64,000 nucleotides of DNA. It comes from Lutibacter flavus. Lineage in GTDB: Bacteria > Bacteroidota > Bacteroidia > Flavobacteriales > Flavobacteriaceae. The DNA lies in the NCBI RefSeq assembly GCF_900188355.1, contig NZ_FZNX01000001.1, positions 7,501 through 71,500 of the forward strand, read 5' to 3'. How positions within the stretch are numbered: the first letter of the stretch is position 1; each line of letters starts with the position of its first letter. The notes below the pieces were generated by a model. The model had not been told where the DNA came from. It worked only from the letters and a program-made list of their open reading frames with translations, and did no database searches. The translations under genes and the position numbers were made by a program. Shown here piece by piece: positions 36,459 through 45,838 of the stretch.

Positions 36459-38885
36459 ATGAATTTTTCAATAAAGAAAGTAGCCCCTTATTTAATTGCA
36501 ATTGTAATCTTTATAGTGGTTTCGCTTGCTTATTTTTCTCCAGTTTTAGAAGGTAAAAAAATACAGCAAAGTGATATTACTCAGTTTAAAGGATCCTCAA
36601 AAGAAATTGCTGATTTTAGAGCAGAAAATAAAACAGAACCTTATTGGACAAATGCTACTTTTGGTGGAATGCCTGCATACGCCGTAAGTGCATATTATTC
36701 CTATGATTTTATAAATAAACTAGATAATTTAATTCGTTTTTTACCTCGGCCAGCAGATTATTTATTTCTATATTTTCTGAGTTTTTTCATTTTATTAATG
36801 GTTTTAAAAGTAGATTGGAAACTTGCAATTATTGGTTCTTTAGGCTTTGGACTTTCAACCTATTTAATTATAATTTTAGGGGTTGGGCATAATGCAAAAG
36901 CACACGCAATAGCTTATTTTCCATTGGTATTGTCTGGAATTTTATTGGTTTTTCAGCGAAAATATATCCTTGGGTTTGTAATTACGGCATTTGCAATGGC
37001 GTTAGAATTGAGCGCAAGTCATATTCAAATGACTTATTATTTGCTGTTTTTAGTACTTATATTTGGACTTGTTCAATTAATAGAGTCTATAAAAAATAAG
37101 GAGATTCCTCATTTTGTTAAAAGCGTTGGAATATTAGTAGTTGCTGTAATTTTAGCAGTTGGTACCAATGCAACTAGTCTATTGGCAACAAGTGAATATT
37201 CTCAAAATAGTACACGTAGTAAAAGTGAATTAACCATAAATCCTGATGGTTCTCCAAAAGAAATTTCTTCGGGGTTATCTACTGATTATATTACTGAATA
37301 CAGTTATGGTATTGCAGAAACTTTTAATCTGTTTATCCCACGATTTATGGGAGGAACAAGCAGAGAAGAAGTTAAAGACAGTGAGTTGCAAAGCTTTTTA
37401 CAAGATGCTGTAAATAAAGGTCTAAATCCAAATGATGCTAATTATTTAATGCGAATCTCATCAATGTATTGGGGAGATCAACCAATTGTAGCGGCGCCTG
37501 CATATATTGGAGCACTGTTTATTTTCTTGTTTGTTTTGGCGTTATTTTTAGTAAAAGGCCAACTTAGAAATTGGTTGGTAGCAGCAACTATATTTTCAAT
37601 ATTAATGAGCTGGGGGAAAAATTTTGGTGTTTTAACCGATTTCTTTATCAATTATGTGCCATTATATAACAAGTTTAGAGCAGTTTCTTCAATACAAGTT
37701 ATTGCCGAATTAACTATTCCATTGTTGGGTATTTTAGGATTAAAAGAATTATTTTCTTTGGAAGTAAAAAAAGAAGTAAAGTTGAATGCTCTAAAAATGG
37801 TAACTTTTATAGTTGGTGGTTTGGCATTAATTTTTACGGTTGGAGGTTCTGGATTATTTTCTTTTGAAACACCAATCGACTTGCAAATAGAAGAGCAAAT
37901 AACAGGTTATTTAGATGCAATAGCGGCAGATAGAAGAACCTTGTTTTTTAATGATAGTTTACGTTCGTTAGGTTTGGTGTTGGTTTTAGCTAGTTTTATT
38001 TGGTTGTTTTTAAAAGAAAAAATCAATAAAAATATATTGTTAATTGGGTTTGCAGTTTTATTATTATTTGACCTTGTAAATGTTGATAGACGTTATGTAA
38101 ATGATGACTTTTTTGTTTCGGCAAGAAAAGTGGATAAACCATTTCAGGCTTCAGCAATTGATAAGGAGATTTTAAAGGATAAAAGTTACTATAGAGTTGC
38201 TGATTTCAGCAAAAATATAATGACAGATGGAACTACTTCTTATTTTCATAATTCTATAGGAGGTTACCACGCTGCAAAACCAAGACGTTACCAGGAATTA
38301 TACGATTTTCAAATTTCAAAGGGAAATGCGGAGGTTATAAATATGCTAAATACAAAGTATATTATTGGTGCTGATGAAAAAGGAGAAACGGGTTACCAAT
38401 TAAATAGTACCGTTAATGGAAATGCCTGGTTTGTATCTAAAATTAAAGTTGTTGAAAGTGCCAATAAAGAAATAATGGCATTGGATAGTTTAAATACAAA
38501 AACTACTGCAGTAATTAACTCAAAACTAATTTCAAGTGATTTTGTAACTAGTTATCCAATTGATTCAACAGCTTTAATAAAATTGATTTCTTATAAAGCA
38601 AATGAGTTGGTTTACGAATCGAAAAGTTCTGAAAATCAATTTGCTGTATTTTCTGAAATGTATTATAAAAATGGATGGAATGCTTATGTAGATGGCGTTT
38701 TAACTCCACATTTTAATGTAGATTATGTGTTGCGAGGGATGGAAGTTCCAAAGGGAGATCATAAAATTGAATTCAAGTTTGAACCTGAAGTTATTAAAAA
38801 AGGAAATACAATTACACTGGTATCTTATTTCTTTTTGTTGTTAATTCCTATAGGGTGGTTTTTTGTTGACAAGCGAAAAAAGTAA
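36459..38885 (+). CDS. YfhO family multi-pass membrane glycosyltransferase-like protein
   Basis: 808 residues with about a dozen hydrophobic segments. A first extracytoplasmic loop carries the GT-C-like feature QQSDITQFKGSSKEI (Asp near 38-42, after membrane segment 1) and PYWTNATFGGMPAY. A C-terminal extracytoplasmic region (about 590-770, including FSEMYYKNGWNAYVDG) ends with a last membrane segment. YfhO proteins of Firmicutes transfer sugars to lipoteichoic acid; the Bacteroidota homologue has no proven substrate. It starts 5 bases after DUF4834. Confidence 0.88.
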   Translation: MNFSIKKVAPYLIAIVIFIVVSLAYFSPVLEGKKIQQSDITQFKGSSKEIADFRAENKTEPYWTNATFGGMPAYAVSAYYSYDFINKLDNLIRFLPRPADYLFLYFLSFFILLMVLKVDWKLAIIGSLGFGLSTYLIIILGVGHNAKAHAIAYFPLVLSGILLVFQRKYILGFVITAFAMALELSASHIQMTYYLLFLVLIFGLVQLIESIKNKEIPHFVKSVGILVVAVILAVGTNATSLLATSEYSQNSTRSKSELTINPDGSPKEISSGLSTDYITEYSYGIAETFNLFIPRFMGGTSREEVKDSELQSFLQDAVNKGLNPNDANYLMRISSMYWGDQPIVAAPAYIGALFIFLFVLALFLVKGQLRNWLVAATIFSILMSWGKNFGVLTDFFINYVPLYNKFRAVSSIQVIAELTIPLLGILGLKELFSLEVKKEVKLNALKMVTFIVGGLALIFTVGGSGLFSFETPIDLQIEEQITGYLDAIAADRRTLFFNDSLRSLGLVLVLASFIWLFLKEKINKNILLIGFAVLLLFDLVNVDRRYVNDDFFVSARKVDKPFQASAIDKEILKDKSYYRVADFSKNIMTDGTTSYFHNSIGGYHAAKPRRYQELYDFQISKGNAEVINMLNTKYIIGADEKGETGYQLNSTVNGNAWFVSKIKVVESANKEIMALDSLNTKTTAVINSKLISSDFVTSYPIDSTALIKLISYKANELVYESKSSENQFAVFSEMYYKNGWNAYVDGVLTPHFNVDYVLRGMEVPKGDHKIEFKFEPEVIKKGNTITLVSYFFLLLIPIGWFFVDKRKK

Positions 38886-38890
38886 GTGAT

Positions 38891-39943
38891 TTATAGATTT
38901 TTAAGGTGGGCTAAAAACTCATTTTCTCTTCTTTTAAGAGGGAAATTATCAGTAATTTGAGCTCTTGCATCATCTGGTGATAACTTATTATTAGACAAGT
39001 TTTCAATTAACTCTTTTAATAAATCAGTGTTTTTTTGCTTCAAAATATAGCCATTATTACCAATTATATCGGGTATTCCGGCAACATCACTACCAATAGG
39101 AATACAACCACAAAGCATTGCTTCGCACAACGCATTTGGAAAACCTTCAAACATAGAAAGCTGAAAATAATATTCGTGGTTGTTATAAATTTTGAATAAT
39201 TCTTCTTGACTAACATTATCAATCAATTGAACATTTTCAGGACACTTTTCTTTTAAATAAACTTTACCAACTATGGTAAAATGATATGATGGGAAAAGTT
39301 CAGCAGCTTTTATAATTAGGTCAATTCCTTTTCTATAATAGCCAATTTCATTTACGGCAAATGTTACAGATAAAAAGGAATTTTTAATGCGTTCTACATT
39401 TTTGTTTTGCCATTTAATAGTGTCATAACCATTCACCATTTCAACAATATTGGTTTTAATAGTTGGATTAAATGATCGAATTCCTTGATTTGGATATTTT
39501 ACATTTTTATACGAATAAACACTTTGCTCTAAACTTTTATGAACCGGTAATATTAGTGATGCTTTTTTAAATGAAAAATTTGTAAACCAACTCAGTAATT
39601 TTTTAGTGTGTGCCCCATAATTAATTTCAGGTAATTTGGCGCAATCTGTTCCGATTGCTATAATTACGATAGGTTTTTTAAATATTTTGCCAAAAATTAC
39701 GGGTAAAAAAGAAAGATATCCAGATGATTGAATTACAACAGCTTTGTATTTATGTAAATTAAAAATTAAAAAGAAAAACTGTTTTATAAAAGCATAAAAT
39801 AAATGCCATTTTTTTACTGTGTTAAATTGGTATAAATCAACGTTATATTCTTTTTCCAAAATAGCAACATCTCTTTTTGCAAATGTGGCATATAAAACAA
39901 ACATCATTAATACAGATTTTTTATCCTTTTGGTTGTTGGTCAT
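38891..39943 (-). CDS. Glycosyltransferase family 4 protein
   Basis: 350-residue GT-B fold glycosyltransferase. The acceptor-domain region has VVIQSSGYLSFLPVIFGK and the sugar-nucleotide region SMFEGFPNALCEAMLCGCIPIGSDVAGIPDII with the E-x7-E motif. No signal peptide; cytoplasmic face of the membrane. It is the only minus-strand member of the surface-polysaccharide cluster and ends 5 bases from the yfhO end. Sugar specificity cannot be read. Confidence 0.9.
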   Translation of the reverse strand: MTNNQKDKKSVLMMFVLYATFAKRDVAILEKEYNVDLYQFNTVKKWHLFYAFIKQFFFLIFNLHKYKAVVIQSSGYLSFLPVIFGKIFKKPIVIIAIGTDCAKLPEINYGAHTKKLLSWFTNFSFKKASLILPVHKSLEQSVYSYKNVKYPNQGIRSFNPTIKTNIVEMVNGYDTIKWQNKNVERIKNSFLSVTFAVNEIGYYRKGIDLIIKAAELFPSYHFTIVGKVYLKEKCPENVQLIDNVSQEELFKIYNNHEYYFQLSMFEGFPNALCEAMLCGCIPIGSDVAGIPDIIGNNGYILKQKNTDLLKELIENLSNNKLSPDDARAQITDNFPLKRRENEFLAHLKNL

Positions 39944-40074
39944 TTAATGGATGTTCTTAAGTTGAAGAAATAATAAATATAGTATTTTATCTAGTCACGA
40001 ATTTAATGAAAAGTTATAAATTAGCAATTGAGATTTGAATATTGTTTTTAGTTAAAAAACACTCTTTTAAATAC

Positions 40075-41235
40075 ATGACCAAGCAAAAAACCGCCAAAGA
40101 AATAAACATACTAATTAATAATGTTGTACCTCTAAATAATGGAGATGTGGCTTTGTTTTATGCGTTGTATAAGCAATTAGTTGCAGGTGGTTATAAGGTT
40201 GAAATAGCTTCTTATTATTATAAGTTTGCTAAAGAATTGTATCCTGATATACCTTTTGTAAAGGAGTTAGGACAAAGCAAAATTTTTATGAAACTGCCTT
40301 TTATTAAACCTTTGGTACTTCCGTTTCTATTTCTTTTTTCTAAATCGTATAGAAAAGCAGATATCATTATTGGAACTGCTGGCGGCTATATAAATTCTAA
40401 TTATTCAATAAAAAACAGTTTGTCTATTTATAAAATTGCAAAATATTTTGGTAAAAAATGTGCAATTTATTCGCAATCTGTTGGGCCTTTAAATAAAAAA
40501 GATTCAGCGTTTTTTACGAGATTGATGAAACATTCAATCGATTATATTTTTGTTAGAGATAATTATTCTTTAAAAGTTTTAAATGAATTGAATATTTCAA
40601 GAGATAAATTTAAGCTAACAAAGGATGCGGCTTTTTTATTAGGGCATAACGCTATTCCAAAAACGAATTCAAAAAAAGTTGCTATTTCAGTTAGAGAATG
40701 GAATTATGATGGAAGAAGTATTGAAGTATTTAAAAAAATGATTCAGGAATTTGTTATAATTTGTGTAGATAGAAATTATACTATTGAATTTTTATCAACG
40801 TGTCAAGGGTTAGAAATTTACAAAGATGATGCAAAACTTGCTCAAGAAATTTATAATAACTTAAATTCTAAATATCAGCAAAAAGTTACTGTTTTGAGCG
40901 ATTATTATTTGTTTGAAGACTTTTATAAAAAATTGGGGGAATACGAATTTGTAATAGGTACAAGGTTACATATGTGCATAACTTCATTAACTAAAAATAT
41001 TCCTGCTTTTAATATAAGTTACGAAGTGAAAGGGAAGGAATGTTATAATTACTTAGGTCTTTCTAAGTATTCTATTGATTATAATGAAAACTTAGAAAAA
41101 GCCGTAACTTTATTAAATAATTTTATTGATGAATCGGATGCAATTAGAACGGATTTAGAAAATAGAATTCCAAAAATCAATAAAGAATCTAAAGATGATT
41201 TTGATTTTTTCATGAATAAAATAACACCTAATTGA
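40075..41235 (+). CDS. Polysaccharide pyruvyl transferase family protein
   Basis: Predicted to transfer pyruvate ketal or act as a related GT-B-like transferase on a surface glycan. Start chosen at ATG 40075 (MTKQKTAKEINILINN, 386 residues); an ATG at 40042 gives 11 more residues. Family features: the N-terminal NNGDVALFYALYKQL, GTAGGYINSNYS, YSQSVGPLN and C-terminal VIGTRLHMCITSLTKNIPAFNISYEVKGKE. It overlaps the next gene's TTG start. All motifs are intact. Confidence 0.88.
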   Translation: MTKQKTAKEINILINNVVPLNNGDVALFYALYKQLVAGGYKVEIASYYYKFAKELYPDIPFVKELGQSKIFMKLPFIKPLVLPFLFLFSKSYRKADIIIGTAGGYINSNYSIKNSLSIYKIAKYFGKKCAIYSQSVGPLNKKDSAFFTRLMKHSIDYIFVRDNYSLKVLNELNISRDKFKLTKDAAFLLGHNAIPKTNSKKVAISVREWNYDGRSIEVFKKMIQEFVIICVDRNYTIEFLSTCQGLEIYKDDAKLAQEIYNNLNSKYQQKVTVLSDYYLFEDFYKKLGEYEFVIGTRLHMCITSLTKNIPAFNISYEVKGKECYNYLGLSKYSIDYNENLEKAVTLLNNFIDESDAIRTDLENRIPKINKESKDDFDFFMNKITPN

Positions 41236-42506
41236 AAGTTTTAATAATCACATATTATTGGCCGCCGGCTGGAGGTTCTGGAGTTCAACGTTGGTTGAAA
41301 TTTGTAAAGTATTTCCGTGATTTTGGTATTGAACCTGTTGTTTATACAGTTGAAAATCCTAATTATCCAATAATAGATTCAAGTCTAATAAATGATATTC
41401 CTGAAGGAATTGAGACTCTAAAACAACCAATTTGGGAACCAAATAGTATGTTATCATTTTTTGGTAAAAAGAAAACTGAGAGCGCAGGATTTTTAAATCC
41501 GAATCCTTCTTTTTTTGGAAAAATACTGCAATATATTAGAGCCAATTATTTTATTCCAGATGCTAGAAGATTTTGGGTAAAACCATCCGTTAAATTTCTA
41601 AAAAAGTATCTTTTAGACAATAAAATTGATGCAATTATAACTACTGGACCACCGCATAGTATGCATTTAATTGGTTTAAGATTAAAAAAACAATTAAACA
41701 TTAAATGGATAGCTGATTTTAGAGATCCTTGGACAGAAATAGATTATTTTCATCAATTACCGCTTTCAAAAAGAGCAATTAAAAAACATCATATTTTAGA
41801 GCAAGAGGTATTAAAAAATGCCGATAAAGTATTGGTCGTTGGCAATACAATGAAAGAAAATTATAGTAAATTTAGTAATAATGTTGTTACAATTACAAAT
41901 GGATTTGATGGGAAAATATCTAATTTGGAAGTTAAATTAGATGCTAAATTTACAATTACACATATTGGGTTAATGAACGCTGATAGAAACCCAAAAATGT
42001 TGTGGGAAGTATTGGCTGAAATTAGTTCAGAAAATAACCAATTTAAATCAGATTTTGAGTTGCATTTAATTGGTAAAGTAGATGCAACTGTTGTTAATGA
42101 TATTTCAAAATTTAAAATAAAAAATAATGTTCATTTAATAAATTATATTGAACATAATCAGGTGGTTGAGTATCAGAAAAAATCACAAGTACTTTTGTTG
42201 CTTCTAAATGATGTTCCAAGTTCGAAAGGAATTATTACAGGTAAAATTTTCGAATATTTAATGGCTAAACGTCCTATTTTGGCAATTGCTCCATTAAATG
42301 GGGATTTAGCTGATGTTATCAATAACACCAATTCAGGTACTGTAGTTGATTTTAAAAATAGGGTTTTATTGAAAAAAACTATATTAGATTTGTATTCAAA
42401 ATACCAACAGGGAAATTTAAGGATTGATTCAAAAAATGTTGAACAATTTCATAGAAAAGAACTGACAAAAAAAGTGGCTCAAATTATTAAACAAATTATT
42501 GAATGA
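41232..42506 (+). CDS. Glycosyltransferase (GT4-like) with TTG start
   Basis: 424-residue GT-B fold transferase. N-terminus MKVLIITYYWPPAGGSGVQRWLKF is the usual opening; then IRADFIPDARRFW, ITTGPPHSMHLIG, WIADFRDPWTEID, and in the donor domain HIGLMNADRNPKMLW and IFEYLMAKRPILAIAP with the conserved Glu. The only start at the correct place is TTG (41232-41234), which overlaps the preceding stop as TTGA, analogous to ATGA coupling. It is followed by a 4-base overlap with wecB. Confidence 0.88.
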   Translation: MKVLIITYYWPPAGGSGVQRWLKFVKYFRDFGIEPVVYTVENPNYPIIDSSLINDIPEGIETLKQPIWEPNSMLSFFGKKKTESAGFLNPNPSFFGKILQYIRANYFIPDARRFWVKPSVKFLKKYLLDNKIDAIITTGPPHSMHLIGLRLKKQLNIKWIADFRDPWTEIDYFHQLPLSKRAIKKHHILEQEVLKNADKVLVVGNTMKENYSKFSNNVVTITNGFDGKISNLEVKLDAKFTITHIGLMNADRNPKMLWEVLAEISSENNQFKSDFELHLIGKVDATVVNDISKFKIKNNVHLINYIEHNQVVEYQKKSQVLLLLLNDVPSSKGIITGKIFEYLMAKRPILAIAPLNGDLADVINNTNSGTVVDFKNRVLLKKTILDLYSKYQQGNLRIDSKNVEQFHRKELTKKVAQIIKQIIE

Positions 42507-43582
42507 AAAAAATTGTAACCATTTTAGGTGCGAGGCCTCAGTTTGTGAAAGCAGCTGTTTTAAGTAGAGTAATTTCAAAGCACAAAGAAGTTGAAGAAGT
42601 TATTGTGCATACTGGTCAGCATTACGATACAAATATGAGTGACATATTTTTTGATGAAATGGAGATTCCAAAGCCAACCTATAATTTAGCAATTAATGGT
42701 TTAAGTCACGGTGCAATGACAGGGCAGATGTTGCAAAAAATTGAGGAAGTCTTGTTGGATGAAAAGCCAGATTTAGTTGTAGTTTATGGAGATACAAATT
42801 CAACATTAGCAGGGACTTTGGCAGCAAAAAAGTTAAACATTAAAGTTGCACATGTTGAAGCTGGTTTGCGCTCTTTTAATATGAAAATGCCAGAAGAAGT
42901 TAATCGAATTTTAATAGATAGAATTTCAGATTTATTATTATGTCCAACAGATACAGCCATTAATAATTTGATGAATGAAGGTTTTGAAAATATCCCAACT
43001 AAAATTGTAAAATGTGGCGATATTATGAAAGATGCTGTTGAGTTTTATAGTAAAGTTTCAGAAGAAAAATCTTCAATAATTAGAGATTTAAAATTACAAA
43101 AAAACGAATTTGTTTTAGCTACAGTTCATCGTCAGGAAAACACAGATAATATTGAAAGTTTAAAATCAATTTTTGAGGGACTTCAAGAAATTAGTAAAAG
43201 AAAGGAAGTTGTGTTGCCTTTGCATCCAAGAACAAAAGCAATTTTAGATAAAAATAAGTTGACCTACACTGTAAAAATGATTGATCCAGTTGGTTATTTC
43301 GATATGTTGGAATTACTTAAAAATTGCAATTCAGTTGTAACTGATAGTGGTGGACTTCAAAAAGAGGCATTTTTCAATAAAAAACATTGCATAATTGCCA
43401 GAGAAGAAACCGAATGGGTTGAGCTGGTTTCAAATGGATTTGCTAAAATTGTTGGAAGTGATGCCGCAAAAATGATTGATGCTTTTAAAGGTTTTCAAAA
43501 TTCAACAGTTGATTTTTCAATAAATTTATACGGAAACAATGTAGGGAAGAAGATCTATAATGAAATTTTTAAATTGTTATAA
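42503..43582 (+). CDS. wecB: UDP-N-acetylglucosamine 2-epimerase (non-hydrolysing)
   Basis: Interconverts UDP-GlcNAc and UDP-ManNAc, giving ManNAc-type sugars for the surface polysaccharide. Motifs in 359 residues: GARPQFVKAA (9-18), HTGQHYD (36-42), GDTNSTLAG (96-104), HVEAGLRS (117-124), PEEVNR (130-135), HRQENTDN and TDSGGLQKEAF. Length fits. ATGA overlap with the upstream transferase and one-base overlap (TAATG) with the flippase. No ManNAc dehydrogenase (wecC) is in the window. Confidence 0.94.
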   Translation: MKKIVTILGARPQFVKAAVLSRVISKHKEVEEVIVHTGQHYDTNMSDIFFDEMEIPKPTYNLAINGLSHGAMTGQMLQKIEEVLLDEKPDLVVVYGDTNSTLAGTLAAKKLNIKVAHVEAGLRSFNMKMPEEVNRILIDRISDLLLCPTDTAINNLMNEGFENIPTKIVKCGDIMKDAVEFYSKVSEEKSSIIRDLKLQKNEFVLATVHRQENTDNIESLKSIFEGLQEISKRKEVVLPLHPRTKAILDKNKLTYTVKMIDPVGYFDMLELLKNCNSVVTDSGGLQKEAFFNKKHCIIAREETEWVELVSNGFAKIVGSDAAKMIDAFKGFQNSTVDFSINLYGNNVGKKIYNEIFKLL

Positions 43583-45033
43583 TGGGTATTGTTTTAAAAC
43601 AGTCTTTCAATAATACATTAATCTTATTTTTAGGTTTTGCTATTGGTGGTATTAATGTGCTGTTTTTATTTACAAATTTTTTACACGAAGATTATTTTGG
43701 ATTAATTACATTTTTATTATCTGCTGCAAATATAATTTTGCCTTTATTGGTTTTTGGGATGCAGCATACTATGATCAAGTATTTTTCGTCCTACAAATCT
43801 AAAATTGAGCAAGATGGGTTTTTAATTTCAATGCTAATTTTGCCGTTAGTTGTTATTATTCCTTTAGCCCTAATTGGTACACTATTGTATGAAAATATAG
43901 CAACTTGGCTATCTTCAGAAAATTTGCTAATTAAAAAATACACGTATTTAATATTTATAGTAGCCATTTTTATGGGTTATTTTGAAGTGTTCCATTCCTG
44001 GACCAAGGTTCAATTTAATTCAGTATTTGGGAATTTTATAAAAGAAATATTTGCACGAGTATGTACATCTATTTTATTAGTAGCTATTTATTTTGAATGG
44101 ATTACAAATGAACAGTTTATATATGCTATGGTTATTGTTTATGGTGTAAGAATGCTACTAATGAAATTGTATGCATTCTATATTTATATGCCTAAGTTAA
44201 TTTTTAAGATGCCAACTAATTTAAAAGAGATTCTTTCATTTTCTTTATATATTATTGTTGCAGGTTCAGCCTCAGGAATTTTGTTGGAAATTGATAAGTT
44301 TATGATTCCTCAAATAGAGAAAATTGCGGAAGTGGCATATTATTCTGTTGGAGTTTATATTGCAAGTGTGGTTGCTATTCCAACACGTGCCATGCAGCAA
44401 ATTACAAGTCCTATTACAGCCAAAGAAATGAATGATAATAACATTGTTGAGGTTGAAAAATTATACAAACAAACTTCAATTAATTTATTGGTTGTTGGTG
44501 GATTACTATTTTTATTGATAAATTTAAATATTACTGATTTATACGAATTAATTAATAAACCTCAATATAGTAAAGGTATATGGATTGTTTTAATTATTTC
44601 CATTGCTAAATTATTGGAATTGGCTTTGGGTACAGGAAATGCAATTTTGATAAATTCAAAATACTACAAAATATTTTTTTACTTATCGTTAGCAATGGCT
44701 TTAACCGTTATACTACTAAATCGTTGGCTAATTAGTTTGATAGGGATTAATGGCGCTGCCTTTGCGACATTAACTGTAGTTTTTATGTATAGTTTTATTA
44801 AAATTATTTATATAAAGTGGAAATTGAAAATTCAGCCTTTTAGTGCAAATACAATTAAAGTATTGTTATTAGTAATAGCCATTTTCTTAGCTTTTAATTT
44901 TTGGAATTTCAATTTTAATCCCATAATTAATATAATTTTAAAATGCCTTTTAATTGGTGTTCCTTACCTTTTAATTATTAAAAAATTACACATTTCAAAA
45001 GATATAAACAGTTTGGTTACAAAATATTTTTAG
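43582..45033 (+). CDS. Oligosaccharide flippase family protein (Wzx-like)
   Basis: Inner-membrane MATE/MOP-superfamily flippase, 483 residues with about 12-14 hydrophobic segments spread along its length. It is expected to flip lipid-linked polysaccharide units assembled by the neighbouring transferases. Family-like features include the N-terminal KQSFNNTLILFLGFAIGGINVLFLF and the central cytoplasmic loop ...AMQQITSPITAKEMNDNN. It is last gene of the plus-strand cluster, followed by a bidirectional terminator. No Wzy polymerase is adjacent. Confidence 0.88.
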   Translation: MGIVLKQSFNNTLILFLGFAIGGINVLFLFTNFLHEDYFGLITFLLSAANIILPLLVFGMQHTMIKYFSSYKSKIEQDGFLISMLILPLVVIIPLALIGTLLYENIATWLSSENLLIKKYTYLIFIVAIFMGYFEVFHSWTKVQFNSVFGNFIKEIFARVCTSILLVAIYFEWITNEQFIYAMVIVYGVRMLLMKLYAFYIYMPKLIFKMPTNLKEILSFSLYIIVAGSASGILLEIDKFMIPQIEKIAEVAYYSVGVYIASVVAIPTRAMQQITSPITAKEMNDNNIVEVEKLYKQTSINLLVVGGLLFLLINLNITDLYELINKPQYSKGIWIVLIISIAKLLELALGTGNAILINSKYYKIFFYLSLAMALTVILLNRWLISLIGINGAAFATLTVVFMYSFIKIIYIKWKLKIQPFSANTIKVLLLVIAIFLAFNFWNFNFNPIINIILKCLLIGVPYLLIIKKLHISKDINSLVTKYF

Positions 45034-45037
45034 TATA

Positions 45038-45066
45038 AAAAAAGCTCACAAATTGTAAGCTTTTTT
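45038..45066. terminator. Bidirectional terminator after the flippase gene
   Basis: Stem AAAAAAGCTcACA / TGTaAGCTTTTTT (12 of 13 pairs), loop AAT, with A run on the left and T run on the right. It lies between convergent genes (45033 and 45084) and can serve both. Confidence 0.8.
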
Positions 45067-45083
45067 ATAAATTTAATTATTTT

Positions 45084-45569
45084 TTATGTCCATATCAATG
45101 GTCTTTTCGAAAAATAAGTTCGTCTGTTATGTTTAACTTTACCTATGTATTTAACCTTCCCATTGCGTTTATGTAAAATATGTAGGTTACCTACTTTTTT
45201 TAATTTCCCATGTTTGTAGGCTAAATCCACAGATCCAATTTGTACAACCTTATTATTTCTTGTGTAAAAAATTTGAACGTTACCAACTTTGGAAATTCTA
45301 CCTTTTCGGTCTCTTATAACTTTAACACCTCTTCGGTGCTTCCAATTGTGATTTCTTAAATTCCAATGGTTTTTAAAATATGCCTTGGTAAATTTAAATC
45401 TGCCATTTGGTAAAACAGAGAACTCTATACCCTTTTCAATAAAAACTATTGGTTGTGCTTTTAATGAGCGATTATAAAATGGTTTATCACCTGATTTTTC
45501 GATTATTTTGGCTTCAATAGTAGAAACCATCATTATCATTGCTAAAATAAATAGTAATCCTTTTTTCAT
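45084..45569 (-). CDS. Secreted basic protein with 16-residue repeats
   Basis: 161 residues, function unknown. Signal peptide 1-20 (MKKGLLFILAMIMMVSTIEA). The mature protein is very basic. Residues 82-144 consist of four tandem units of 15-16 residues, each beta-strand + turn + strand: VKVIRDRKGRISKVGN, VQIFYTRNNKVVQIGS, VDLAYKHGKLKKVGN and LHILHKRNGKVKYIGK. This regular pattern suggests a beta-meander or a surface-binding repeat. No enzyme motif. Similar 'RGRI+VG' repeats occur in other flavobacterial secreted proteins (from memory). Monocistronic. Confidence 0.75.
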   Translation of the reverse strand: MKKGLLFILAMIMMVSTIEAKIIEKSGDKPFYNRSLKAQPIVFIEKGIEFSVLPNGRFKFTKAYFKNHWNLRNHNWKHRRGVKVIRDRKGRISKVGNVQIFYTRNNKVVQIGSVDLAYKHGKLKKVGNLHILHKRNGKVKYIGKVKHNRRTYFSKRPLIWT

Positions 45570-45800
45570 AATATATGGTTTTAAAAGGTTATGCCTACTC
45601 TATAAGTTTTTCGACTTCCACTTGTTATTGAATTTTCAACAAGCGTGCCAAAAAAATAGTTGGATATTTATATTGGTATAATGTGGGTTGTAAATAACTG
45701 GATGTTAGATTTTAGGGGTATTTAAAAATTGATGATTTTTATTTTTTTGAACAACCTAACATTGTAATTAAAGTTACAAGTTAAACTCATATTTTATTAA

Positions 45801-45808
45801 TATATTCG
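45801..45808 (+). promoter_or_regulatory. Candidate -7 box of the LysE-family gene
   Basis: TATATTCG, a TAnnTTCG variant of the -7 consensus, 30 bases before the ATG at 45839. The 269-base spacer 45570-45838 otherwise shows no gene. Confidence 0.3.
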
Positions 45809-45838
45809 TTTTTTATCTTTTAAATTTATTTTATAGTA

